This document shows, one piece after another, positions 47,087 through 60,900 of a DNA stretch of 64,000 nt (positions are counted from its first letter, which is position 1; each line of letters opens with the position of its first letter). Location: contig CM055905.1 of assembly GCA_029582155.1 (NCBI GenBank), positions 9,946,995 through 10,010,994 on the forward strand, in the 5' to 3' direction. Source of the stretch: Panopea generosa. Taxonomy: Eukaryota; Mollusca; Bivalvia; Adapedonta; Hiatellidae. A model generated the notes under the pieces. That model worked only from the letters and a program-made list of their open reading frames with translations. It ran no database searches and had not been told where the DNA came from. The translations under genes were made by a program, and so were the position numbers.

Positions 47087-50046
47087 AGAAGAATTAATAA
47101 TTTGGCAAATTTATCACTCAAATTCACAGACAACTGATTTCTTTTACATCAAATTTAAGGTGTATGTTGCCTTAGATGTTTTATATTTTAAACATGCAAA
47201 ATGATATTGAATTTAAAATATTGCAGTTTGAAGCAAAAGTTCAAGTATTCTCCTTGTTTTTTTTTTTGGTTGCATTATACAAATTTTGTAATCAGACGTA
47301 CTTCAACAATTTCAAGCATGATTTACTGTGAATGGTCTCGTTTGTAGAAAATTTCATTGTATAAAGAATTTTGATTTGTATTTCTGAGATGAATGGAAGT
47401 TTGCATATTTGAAAATGAGATTTTCCGAGATTTTGTGTGAATATGCAAGCATTGGTAACATCTCAATCAGTTGCTGTTATTTCCCTATCCAATTCCTTGT
47501 ACTTCTGAACTCTTTTTATACAAATTATTGATATTTGGTCATTACCATCTTCGTACACGTATCTACAGTAATCGGTAATAGAAATTACAAAACAAAGACA
47601 GTTTTTGAGGAAGGTAATTTTATTTCTTCTTAAAAGTTTATTTTAAATTTAAATCAAATGGCAAGTAAATATTATAGTAACTATTGCACTGAATACTCAT
47701 TTCTGAATTAAGTGATTTTTTTTCCAAATAATACACATGATAATACAAATATATTAACACAACATCATGAAACAAAACTCCTTCTTTTAATATATAACAC
47801 CATCAGTATTCTGTATATTATAAATCACGAAACTGGATTGCATCAAATGAAAGTTTATGAGTATAAATTACCTCCCCTCAGTTTAAAATTTCTAAGCACA
47901 ATAAATTAGTATATAAAGCACACACTGAACAAAGAAGGGTCTGAATAAATGTTATCTTTTTGAGTTTCTAATGGTAACAAACTTTAGAAAATATAGGTCT
48001 CTATATTTGATTTTTATTATTAATTTGCATAGAACATGCAATTTATATATAAAGTTAAAAAAAGAGTATTGGTTTACTTAATAATCCTGGATTATGTGCA
48101 TGTTGAAGTGAAAGATATGACAGTTTTGCCATTATATTGAGAGTCGGATTGATCAGCAACTTAATTACAATTTCAATTTTATCTGTTGTTTCGTCTTAGA
48201 AAGAGTCAGAATGACAGTGTAAAGGTAGTCAAGCAGAATTTAAGTGGTCTATTTTTTTAGAATGGGGATTTCATTTGAAGTTTATCACTTTATCGATTTT
48301 GTCACTTTTGGTAAATTTGACAAACCAGACCATTCAGATTTTATTCATTAATGATGAAATGCTTTTAATTCATTTTAATAATTATTTTATTAAGACATTT
48401 ATATCATTTTTTCCCCGATATACTCTCTTTAAAAACTGGCTAAAAATGAGAAAATGGATCACAAAAAAATAACTGGAAACATAAAAAATCCTTTTCACTC
48501 CTTTAGTTTAAAAAAGAAAAGTTTAGCACCTAAAGTTATAATCAATCCCTTTCTTTGGATATCAAAATGACAAAAATATGTTGGTTCAGGAAGAGTTCTG
48601 TAGCCAAGATTTGGAATATGCAAATTGTTCCACCCAATGTTTAGACAAGTACGTACAATCTCCAATTTAATCATAAATGGACAGACAGTGATCGGTTTAG
48701 TACGTAATAAGCAGAACCAGCTACAAGTGTTGTTTTTTCATGATATATGCATTTATAAACCATCATTTTCCGGGAAGATATTTGAACCATTAACATGTTC
48801 AATAATTTTGACTGCCATCCATATATTATTTTGATAGACTACTTCTTTTCATTAAACATCTTAATTTATATATCACATATAGGTAATACATCCATCAATG
48901 AACATTGTTTTATGTCAGAGCAATTCACATATTTAACTCAGCTATGAAATTTGAAAAGGCAATTTGTTAACTTTAATAATTTTGTAATTTAATACATGTT
49001 TCTGCGTGTTTTAAACATCCAATGTTTTATAACACCTGGCAAGTTTTTTCTGTACAAAAAAATATTTCAGGAAAATATAGAGCAGCCACAACTACTGAAG
49101 TTGTACATTGTTCTTGACGTTCTGCTTGAATGATAAAATTTCTTGAATATTAAAAAATAACAATCACTCAATTGAGGGCGACCTTACCATATGTATGTAA
49201 TTCTACAAATTAAAACAACACACATTTGAGGGATTACAATAATAGCCAATTTTCACAATGTTCAACATGTCTAATATCAATATATTAGGTTGTACAACCA
49301 AGTATATGGATATGCAGTGGTAATGTCAAATACAAACCAAACTGTTATTCTGATGTAAATTTGTAATCATTAAATTCTAATTGGTCACTAGTAACACCAT
49401 CAGACAAACCCGACAGATTCATCATCAATTACATTGACGGTAGACCATGGTGGTTTTTGATTTCAAATTTTTAAGTGTTTTTTTTTTCTTCATCTATTAC
49501 TCTATTATTTGAATATTACATGTATAAATAAAATTTCAATTCATTTTCAATCATACTTTCAAAAAATAAATCGAAAGATTGATGTCATTCTGTTTCTTAT
49601 TAATTCTGGGCTTTAAATGATACATACACGCAGATGTCAAAACTCAGTTTTTGTTTCTTTCAGCTTGAATTGTGCATAAAAAAAAAGTATAATGATCTCT
49701 TATTCTTATTGTCAAACAAAAATCCTGCAATTATAATTGATCACCAGGCAACTGCAGGTATAATGGTCTTAGAAGCGGATTTCATCAAAGACTAAAGCTA
49801 TAAAACACATAGTATTACACATAGAACTCAGTGTTAACAATAATTAAGACTTTGCTTTATGGCTCAAGATATTTATTCTATCTATGAAAAAACTTGACTG
49901 AGATACTAAAAACAGTGTCTGTCAGCAAACTGCCGTTATTTTGATGATTATATTTCTTTTTCTTCATTTTTCTATTGTTTTCAAATGTTGTCCTGGTTAA
50001 AATCTCCAAAAATTTACATCTCAAAGTTGATTCAATGTCTACCAAG
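47087..50046. other. Intergenic DNA downstream of UBR4
   Basis: No coding exon recognised. A dispersed sequence at 48280-48440 matches the interior of the MITE at 32.1-32.6 kb. Possibly includes UBR4 3' UTR if an alternative poly(A) site is used. Confidence 0.45.
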
Positions 50047-50052
50047 TTTATT
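50047..50052 (-). promoter_or_regulatory. UBR4: Candidate poly(A) signal of UBR4
   Basis: AATAAA on the minus strand, starting 26 bases after the UBR4 stop codon. Use of this site would give a very short 3' UTR; later signals are possible. Confidence 0.4.
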
Positions 50053-50078
50053 GAAAACACACAGTGGTTAGATGTTAT

Positions 50079-50143
50079 CTATGGCAGGGAGGTCAGAAGG
50101 TCTGTGACAAATTTGTCTGCATCTGGTATATCCTCAAGTAGAC
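50079..50143 (-). CDS. UBR4: UBR4 exon 13 (terminal)
   Basis: Acceptor atttcag; the two leading bases complete Gly, then [20 protein letters not shown] and TAG. The same short hydrophobic end is seen in other UBR4 proteins. Confidence 0.93.
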
Positions 50144-53100
50144 CTGAAATAAAATTAACACTTAATACATGGTGTTCTCAGAAAGTAACAAGATACATGA
50201 ACTTCACCAGAAAATAACAAGATACATGAACTTCACCAAGTCAATATTTTTCTTGTCATTGGTAGTGCAGAGGATAGAGTGTTGGTTGCTCATGCAGTAG
50301 GTTGCCAATTCAATCTCCAGCTCGACCATTTGGCCTCTCAAACAAGAGGACCTGAAGTGCTCTACTGTCAACAATGGACATTTCAGAGAAAAAGTTTCCC
50401 CCCCTGTATAATTCTTTGTAAAACAGTGACACCAGAAAATATTTTTTTTAACAAACATTAAGACATAAAGTGGCCATAATTCCTGTAAAACATTTACAAA
50501 TAACGAACTTTACCTGTATTTTATTATTTTGCAGGTACACATGAAATATTATGATTAATTTAATGCATAGACCCCTTCAAAGGTAATTGATCAGAAACCA
50601 ATTTTTTTACTAAAAATCTAAAAGGGCTGATAATGCCTGCAATAACTGACATTGACAAAATGATATCATACTTGACCTGTATTTTATAATTGATTAAATA
50701 CAAAGACCCCTCCAGAAGTTAATGATTGGAAAACAATTTTAACCTTGACAAATGGACTGACGTTGTATTTAAGTGGCTTATTTGCCACACAGAAGAAATT
50801 GGGCTGCATACAAAACTGTTTTTAAGTGTCTTGAAACAGCTACAAAATTTTTTTTCAACGTTTATTTTTCAACCTACCAAAAAATTACTAGACCTAACCA
50901 CTTAACTACACATTTGTGCGGACAGGGGTAACACTTAATATCCCATCTTCATTTTTCAAATGGCTGGAGCATAAAAAATAATAAAATATGATGACGTACC
51001 AACTACATCAAAGTACTCGGCCATTGATTCACATGGTAACATTTCCTCCTGGTACAGCCCCAGTAGTCTGTCACATGACTCCACCATGGCCCGGTCATTG
51101 TTACGCACATGGTCAGCCAGAGATCTGGCCCAGTCGTCATCCTTCAAGGTTACCTTCTGAAACACCAAGTTTTACATAAAGATGATAAAACATTCAATCA
51201 AAATAATTTGATATTGTATTTTATATTTTTATTTGCTTTATACTAACGCCATGTTTAAATAGTGTTAAATCTGCTGGCTACTCAGAGCCAAAACGTGCTA
51301 AAATTGTATCTATCTACACGAATGACCCCGTCAATGATAAGAAACCAACTTTTTACTGCAAATTAAGTTGAAAACGGCCATAAATGTGACTTGTGTAAAA
51401 CTTGACCGATGTTGACAAATATCAAACTTGACCTGTATCTTATAATTATAAAGGAACACACAAAATATTAATAAATACATAGACCCCTTCAGAAATTATT
51501 GGTTGGAAACAAAATATTAGCGGACACAGACAGACAGACAGGTGTAAAACTTAATGCTCCTCTATCATTCTTTGATTGGCAGGGAATAAAAATGATTTGT
51601 TTCATTCTTGGGTTATATGAAAACTTTCATATATATATACAGTAATCAAATAATTATACACGATATATGTGGTGCACTCTTAGGTTTTATTTTATTACAT
51701 ATGGGTTGTGTTGCATATTCATTGATTGCAGATATTTGTAAATATGGTTGATCTAACCACTTAAAATACCTCTATATCCTATTATAAGCTTCTTTTTTTC
51801 ATCAATGTTGCACAAACATTGGATCTGATTTTTAAGTGGTGTTCAACATAACACATTTCAGGTTATATATTACATCCAGATTTATTGGTGAAGGAAGACC
51901 TCGGACAAAACTGGAGTCTGACAAGTAACTCTCACATAAACATTTTGACTAAGCTGGGCTCAAGCCCATGATCTCAGCAGTGAGAGGTAAGATATAGCAC
52001 TAAAGAGGACCCCACAAACCCATAATGAAGTGGGTTGTTAGAGCAGTGGATCGAGTATTGGTCTATCCCAGGCTCATTCTGATGACCTCTAAAAAATAAC
52101 ACTCAGTACAGGTTCTACTAAAGAAATGGTCTCAAGAAAAAACAACCCATAAACGCGCCAGAAAACTGCTGAGTATTTCACATATATTTGCAGCTTATTG
52201 TGAAAGCAAACTTAAAATCTATACTCAACAAAGATTTATGGAGCGGACAAACTTTTCAATTTTTATTTTACTTTTATGCATACTTTTATTTCTCAAATAC
52301 TCTTCTTGTAACATAGAAGATGAATGAGTAAAAATCTTAATGAATATAATTATGATGAAATGATTTTATGAAACCTTTTTTCATGCGCAACTAAAAATTA
52401 ATGAAGACGTGTAGAAAAAATTTGAAGGTACATGTATGACATTTACTTTGTTATATTGGGTCCATTCGATTTTTTAGAGTTGAGCAATGAACAAAGTTTT
52501 ACAACCTCAGATTGTTCCACTATACTTACTTTGTAGATTTTCTGATAAAGTCCATCTACGAGACCGAAGAAGACCAGGTATGGTTTATACACAGAATATT
52601 CCTTGGGTGTACGATCACTCAATCTAAATACAAAAATAGGCCTCTAATTTGATACAAACTTAAACATAAATATTATTTAAGATGAAAGGTTAAGACTGTT
52701 AACATTTCAGATATTTACAATTGGCAGTCCAAATAGGAAAGATAAGATATCTCATAACTTCTTAACTGTTTGCAATGAAATTCTATATTTGAGGCAACAT
52801 ACAGGAATATAAAATATTCAGACAAAATCACAATGCATCTAAACTTTGTCATTGATGTCAAATGCTTCCCTAAGAATGTGAAATAAAGAGTTGCTACAGA
52901 TTACCAGTATGGTGAGATAATACTATCTAATGTACATCAATACGCAAAATATTTATTATGAAAGAAAAGTAAGAATATTTAGATGGAGTAATATACTGCT
53001 TTTTATTGGAACTAAGGGGCAGATGTGGCACATGTTAAACAGTAATACAGAAATGAAATTCTATTGGTATATATAATGGTGTTCTTTGCCATTTTTATCA

Positions 53101-56100
53101 TACAAATACTTAATAAAAGTCGTTTACAAACAATGACATCAATTTATAATTCGAATTGTTCACAAGGAAACTTGCCCGAGACATCTCACCCCTGTAAAAC
53201 ACGAGATAGACAATGTTATCTATTTCACCAACATTTAACTTATATACTTAAAAACCTAACTTAGTTTTAACTGGTTATTTACCTTATATATGATCAATAT
53301 CAATGAAATAATATGCAGTTTTACTGGAACCAGTCTAAAATCATGATCACCAGACTGCTTTTCTTAGACTTTAGTTTTTAAGTATTCAAGTATATGTTGG
53401 AGCCTAGTAGGCAAGACATGCGGCACATAATAGGCTACTTACGTTTTACCACCAAGCGTAACTGTATTGCGAACATGTGCCAGAACTACAAGTCGCTCCA
53501 ACACTTTGACCCGAATAGACTTCCACTTTTCAGGTGGTAACAGGTGCGCAGCCATCACAGACCAATATAACGGACCATCAGTCTGAAATGTTCATCAACA
53601 TCAAATTACAATATGGGAGAAAACAGACAGGTAATTAGCAAAGGATAAATGTATGACATCACAACTCTGGTAAAATGAATTGAATAAAAAATCCACAACC
53701 TATGGGTGAATGTTCAAATCATATTTTATCTATCATGTAGGTTAAAACACAATACTCTGAAAACTGTAAGGAGGTGCCTGGAGACATATATTCAAGACAG
53801 ACAAGGTTAGCTCAGTTGGTAGTGTGTCTGACTATCAATCCAGGGGTGTCGTGAGTTCAAATCCCTGCCTTGCCACAGTCTATGAGATGACCAATATAAA
53901 ATTTATATATAATTAATTTTAACAATAATATTCAAAGTCTTACCTCAAAACAATTGTCCAACCATTTGTCCTTTGCAGTATCAAGGAAATTGTTCATATT
54001 TTTCTCCTCTCTAGACATTGACCTCGTCCTGAATAAAAGCAAATGTCAGAATAGAACTTTTGGTCATATTGATACAAAAAGTAAAACTCAGACTACACAA
54101 GAAAGAAAGTATACTTAATAAAATATGAAAAAAATCAATAACTTATTATAAAGTATATCCTCCAACTAGATGTTAATCAACAACAGCTACAATTCACTTT
54201 TACACATTTTTCCAAATATATTTTAATGACTTTTTCAATTTTATTCAAATACATGTTATTAATACACTTGTAAATATAAATAAATATTAAAATTAAATGC
54301 ATCAACTCGTAACATCCCAATATAAGATGCATATTACTCTGTCTGCCTCTACCCCCACTGTCCTCACTGAATGTACTTACGTGTTAATAACATACAGAGC
54401 CAAATGGATGATGTAAGGTATAAGATGCATATTACTCTGTCTGCCTCTACCCCCACTGTCCTCACTGAATGTACTTACGTGTTAATAACATACAGAGCCA
54501 TATGCATGATGTAAGGTATAAGATGCATATTACTCTGTCTGCCTCCATCCCCACTGTCCTCACTGAATGTACTTACGTGTTAATAACATACAGAGCCAAA
54601 TGGATGATGTAAGGTATAAGATGCATATTACTCTGTCTGCCTCCATCCCCACTGTCCTCACTGAATGTACTTACGTGTTAATAACATACAGAGCCATATG
54701 CATGATGTAAGGTATAAGATGCATATTACTCTGTCTGCCTCCATCCCCACTGTCCTCACTGAATGTACTTACGTGTTAATAACATACAGAGCCAAATGGA
54801 TGATGTAAGGTATAAGATGCATATTACTCTGTCTGCCTCCATCTCCACTGTCCTCACTGAATGTACTTACGTGTTAATAACATACAGAGCCATATGCATG
54901 ATGTAAGGTATAAGATGCATATTGCTCTGTCTGCCTCCACCCCCACTGTCCTCACTGAATGATCTCTCCTCAGCAAACCTCAGTAACAACAGCTTCAGGT
55001 CGTGGACATTGAACGGGTAGCTCGGATCTCGCAGTCCAGTACATTCCTGAAGGTATGTGTTGTGCCTGAAATAGACAGGATATTATTGGTGGATCACATA
55101 ATGATAATTTCTAATACCCTCAAACCTCCCCCACCACAGATAATCAAAAAATATTTTGAAAAATGCAGATGCTAGAGGGAACACAAGCTCAAATAATGTA
55201 TATTTTGGCAAATCAAGGACCACAATACTGACAGTAATTATTGATTTATGCCAGTTCAATAAATTGTATGAGCTATCAAGGTTATACAACCACTGTGAAA
55301 GTTTGGAAGATCCAATGAAAAATGCGGGTGCATGATAAATGCACACACAATTACAGTTAATGGGCGGACGACTGTCAGACGGATGATGGACACAAGATGA
55401 TCAGAATAGCTTGCTTTGAGCTTTGTTCAGGCGAACTCAAAATAGATCATGGTCATTATATATTTTTAATATTATTATTATATAAAATATGGCCCAACTT
55501 AAATAATTACAAGAAGGCACAGATGGGTGCACAAATCATGTAGCTTTGGACAGAGGTTTAAATCTAAAATTAACCACACATTTGTTTACTCTACCACCAC
55601 GTCATGTGGCATACCACTTTATTACACAAGAGTTCCAGAAATGCCCCTATGGTATAATCTGAACTCTTAGTGCAGGAAAGGGGTTGGATAACCAAGTTAA
55701 ATTTACTATCCCTTCCCCATTTTCTTTTCCAGCAAGTAGTTATTGTTTAAAATTTAGTGTCATTTTTTTATGCCATCGAGGGAACAAAGGATCATTTAAC
55801 CCAATCTTTCCTAGAATTGTGAAAAGGTTAACCAGATCTCAAGCACTCCCATCTCTACAAGTAACTAATAACTTATCCACTTAAATCAGCGGTGAGAGAA
55901 GAATGACAATGAGATAATTTCCAACTATCTATACCAGTTTTACCCAGGAAACACTCAATAGCAATTCACAACAGCTCTGAGCTTATTTCACAATCCAGCT
56001 AAACAAGATTAGTATAAACCAAATGATGACATAAAACATGTACAAGTACATACCTGGCCAGGCATGTAGCGAAGGCCGACTCCTGCACCTGTGACCCCCA

Positions 56101-57875
56101 CAGTGGTAGCAGACCATTGCACTTGGTGTTGGCGTTCTGTAATGCAGCACTCTCCCACTCCTCCCTACCTCGAGCATGTCTGCAAACAGCAATACAGTAA
56201 TTTTACATGTATTTTCCTTTAAATATCAATAGACACTGTATAATTTGTATAATCTTTTACTTCTTAATGTTGAGAATATTTTAACCACTACACTGACTGA
56301 TCTCCTCATATACCTAAGGGAGTATATCAGGAAAAAACACTTTGTAATTGTTGCAAAAAAAGAGAAAATAATTATTAATGATAAAAAGCATCTCATTATT
56401 ATTAATATATAAAATTTGAATGGTTTTGTATGTCAACTCCACCAAAACGTGACATAATCAATATTTAAATCGGAGTCGTAAACTTGAAACAAAATCATTA
56501 ATAAAATACCTTTATATACATATTATAAAACTGTTAATGTCTCATAGAAAAACCATAGTTTGATAATGTGGCTGTGAAATTCACACTTCATTTCTTTCAG
56601 TAAAATTCTTACAACTAAAATTCTCTTAACAAATACCCAAAAACTTTTGGTTGAAACAAGAACAAAATTCTCTTCCATTTGCGACAAGTTTGAAAGCAAA
56701 TAAAAAAGTATTTCAGGTAAAACTAGATAGAACTGTATATGAATATAAATAAACAACTTTGGCTAAAACATATCTTTTTTCAATTTGTGCAATGTTTTTC
56801 AAAGCTCTGTTACCTTAACACCCCACAACATTGAATTTTGTCTGTTCGATGTCTTTATATTCAAAGTTTTCTTATTAAATAAAATTCTTTCACAACTGCC
56901 ATATAGCAAACAAATAGTTTAAATGTATTATAACTCAATATATCAAAATTGCATAATTCATTTAAACGCAGTGTTAAGCTTAATACATTTAATGAACATT
57001 TAGCTCATTTTTATGCTATCGAGTTAATTTAACTACTCTATCTGGGGGTCCTGGGCTGCATTTCACAAAAAAAACTTACGACAAAAATCGTCGTAAACGT
57101 AAACCAACAATTATTCATAATATCTTTTATTTTCATCCAAATGAAGCCAAGTTGGCTCATATCATGCTGAAATTTTTTTTTTTTTCTGAAAGTACAATCA
57201 TTTTAAATGTTGTTCAAAATATGAACACACAAAGGAGAAATTGTCAAATTAACGTATGTTGATTTTTATGTTAAGTTGTTTTGTGAAATGCAGTCCTGGA
57301 AGGTTAACCAGTACTCATACACACCCATCTATGCAAGTAAGTGATAATTTTCCCAATTGAATCAGCAGTGCTAAATGACAATGAGAGGTGATGTTGTATG
57401 TCAATCATCACAGAGACTGTGGCTGGGCAGAGAATCGAACTCACAACCCCTGGATTGATCGTCAGATACGACACCTGCTGTGCTAACCTTTGCTTTGAAA
57501 AACTTGGCCCTGGTGAAGGTATAAAGCAAATTCTCAAAGGTGCTGATATGATGTTACCTGACGGCCGCTGTATGACAGTCGACGTGAATCACGTTGAAGT
57601 GTGACACAGTACAGTATCCTGCTGTCTTCCTCTGCTTGTTCTCGTACTCATCCAGATTACATCTCTTGGTGAACGTGTAGATGGCCAGGACCTTCTGGGG
57701 CTGGTACCTGTATCCCTCCCGACATATACAGCACGTCAGGCCAGTCTCCTCCTTTATCTCCTCCATCTGTTTTAGTACAGGGGAATTCACGGTCACCTGG
57801 CCTCTCTCATTTGTCTGAAAATTATAGATAAGAAAGGGTTTTTATTGGAAAGTCTCTCTATTATAGAGATTGACT

Positions 57876-57914
<39 letters not shown>

Positions 57915-60900
57915 CTTTAAATTAATTTTCACCTTTTTTTTATCAGGCTTTGTGGATTGAATTATATAATATAATCATTCTTGAATTGTGTAAAAGTGCA
58001 TGCTAAAAATATAAAGAGATTTTGGAATAAATTCAGAATGTTTTTTTTTCTTTATAAAATTGCAAAAAATCTTTGTATTCATGTCAAGCATGATAGTTGC
58101 ATTAAAATCAAGTAGTTTAGTATTCGGCAATTTTTATTGCTTTTTAAGTTTTGTTGCAGATGGCAATTAATGGATTATAGGAAATATTTTCATAAAACGT
58201 GTGTGCCAATATTACTGATATTATTGGCATTCTTTCTGTTGGGAAGAGAGAAAAATTAGTTCCATTTTTACCAAATACACCCATTCAAACTTCTGTAATC
58301 TACCCTGACAAGCTGACCTCTCCTTTGTATTCTTTATAAACCTAAGAAGCAAACTTGTCTCACATAATATACATGATAGGTTTATAGATTGTGACCATTT
58401 ATACTGAGATTTTTTTTAAAAATTGAATGATTTATTTCTGTATGTACATTACTTACAGTCATGCCGAGAGAACCGAGATGTTTCTTCCTGACTGCCATAG
58501 CCAGTCTCTTCTTCTCTGTCTTTGTCTGCTGTCGGACTTCCTCTATCTGTGAATGTAATAACAAGTCTAGATAGATCTCGAGCTTAAATGGGAGGTAACT
58601 AACATTAACATCACAATCTTAGCTGACAACTGAATAATCAAAACTATCACCATAAACACAGGTTTATAATTAATGAAAAGGATAACACATGCCTCTATCC
58701 ATTTCTATTTTTACATGTACAATTATGTCAATTTCACAAGATTTTATAAGATTTACTTACCGGTAATACATGTTATTTCAATGATATTAAACTAAGAATT
58801 ACATTTTTTTTCTCAAAAATACTGACGAGTTGCAGGATAAAGATGGACAAGGTTATTGTAAAACCAATCAACACATGACAGGTTATATACAAAGTATCTG
58901 AGTAGAGCCACCATCGTCTTGCAAGTAACTGGTAAACTTTCTCACATAAAGTTTTCAGACTGAGCTGGGCTCAAACTCACAACCTCAGCGGAGAGAGCCA
59001 AGTGGTTGCTAGATGGCAGCGCTTAGACCACTTGGTCATTGAGGACCCCACTTATAGAAATACATTCTTCCTTTAATAATACAAAATATCCCAACCGTAT
59101 CGGCAGGACTTCTACTATTGATCTTTATTGCAGTCCGGATGGCAAATTGGCTCTGCCAGTCTGTAGCATCTGGTGTTTCACCAACTGGCTCTGACACTAT
59201 TTTTATGCCCCCGCCAATTTTCAATATCTTTAGTTTTAATAAACAGATTTAAACCAAATTTGGTGAGTGACTTCACATTCAGGTAATACAGGTCAAGTTC
59301 GTATTTCGTTCTTGACTGATAATTTTTTATGGAATTATGTCCCCTTTTTGACTAATGACAAATGTCAAGAAATTGGTTTCCACTCGATATATCTTGAAGG
59401 ATTGGATGGATTTGATTCATATTTGGTAGAAAGATAAAGTTTGATTACCTTCAAAATCCCTGCATATTTATTAGGTGTTCTGGGCTCTGATTGGCTGATA
59501 GTTTCCTACCTTTAAAGTCTTTATTTATGGACAGATTTTACGAAAATTAATATTTGGCTTTATATCAACAAGACCCAGGTCAAGTTCGACAATGGATGGA
59601 ATTGGCACATATTAATTAGGTGTTCTGGGCTCTGATTGGCTGATAGTTTCCGAACTCTAAAGTCTTTATTTATGGACAGATTTTACGAAAATTAATATTT
59701 GGCTTTATATCAACAGGACCCAGGTCAAGTTCGACAATGGATGGAATTGGCACATATTAATTAGGTGATTTGGACTCTGATTGGCTGACAGTTTACGACC
59801 TCTAAAATCTTTATTGATGGACCGATTTTGATGAAACTTGATATTTGGCTTTATTTGATATCTACAATGCAGTTACAAAGCAGGGGCATCTGTATCACAT
59901 GGACGCTTTTCTAGTTTATTTTTAATATTCAGCATCATTTTTGTGCTAGACGGTAAGCTAAACTCTTTCCTTGGATTCTGGAATGTTAACCAGTACTCAA
60001 TCACATTTCACATTAAGTAGTTTATTTTACAATAGATGTAAAATTATATATAAATAAGTGTAAATGATTATCACCTTGGCAGCAACAACAGAGTTCTTCT
60101 TGAGTGCCTCCATCAGGTTCTCGGCCAGGGTACCTATATGTTTGTCTGAAGAAACCTGCTCCAACTTGTGTAGTATAGGGATGAGGTGGTTACCCAACTC
60201 TAACTGTAATTTGACAAACAGAATACACTCAGAGATAATATACACCACAACTGTTCCCATCATGCCCAGGATTTACATGTAAACGTGTAAAATGAACATG
60301 CTACGAGAATGACTATTGTTCCGCCACTGGTCACATGACGTTGTTTGTCCAAGTAAATACAATGTAGTGTTGACTTAGACATTGTCAGCCTGTCTAAGGA
60401 AAATGTTGAAGCTGGAATCAATAAATATCGCTGATTGGATTATCGACTTGTTTGATTGACAGCCCGTGTCAAGTCAATTTACTTGACATGTCTAAATATC
60501 TTGATCACAATGTTTCAGTAGACTGACATGCACTACTAGGGTTTGTTCTCTATCATTACAAAACAAACAACCATGATCATTTCAATTTTTTTGAACGCAT
60601 AAATTCCGTGTATTTTTTTTTTTTGAATGCCCGAGTTTAACAACATTTTCAAAATATTTTAGGTTATATATTGCAATGAAACTTATTGTTGCAGCAAGAC
60701 CTCAGAATCTTTCTAGGTAGAACCACTATCCTTCCACAAGTAAAAAAATTTTTAACACATCTTTTTAACGTTAAACACATATAAACGTTTAACAAACTGA
60801 ATGCAGCCCTTGTCAACATTTAAAGAAGATGAGGAAAAGACATTCAAAATCTCAAGAATGATTACAGAAAGTTACTGCCAATATAATGTATGCTAGATAT

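Noticed and set aside
57398-57604. Plus-strand open frame at UBR4 exon 6 edge
   Set aside because: It overlaps a SINE head and the antisense of a well-supported UBR4 exon.
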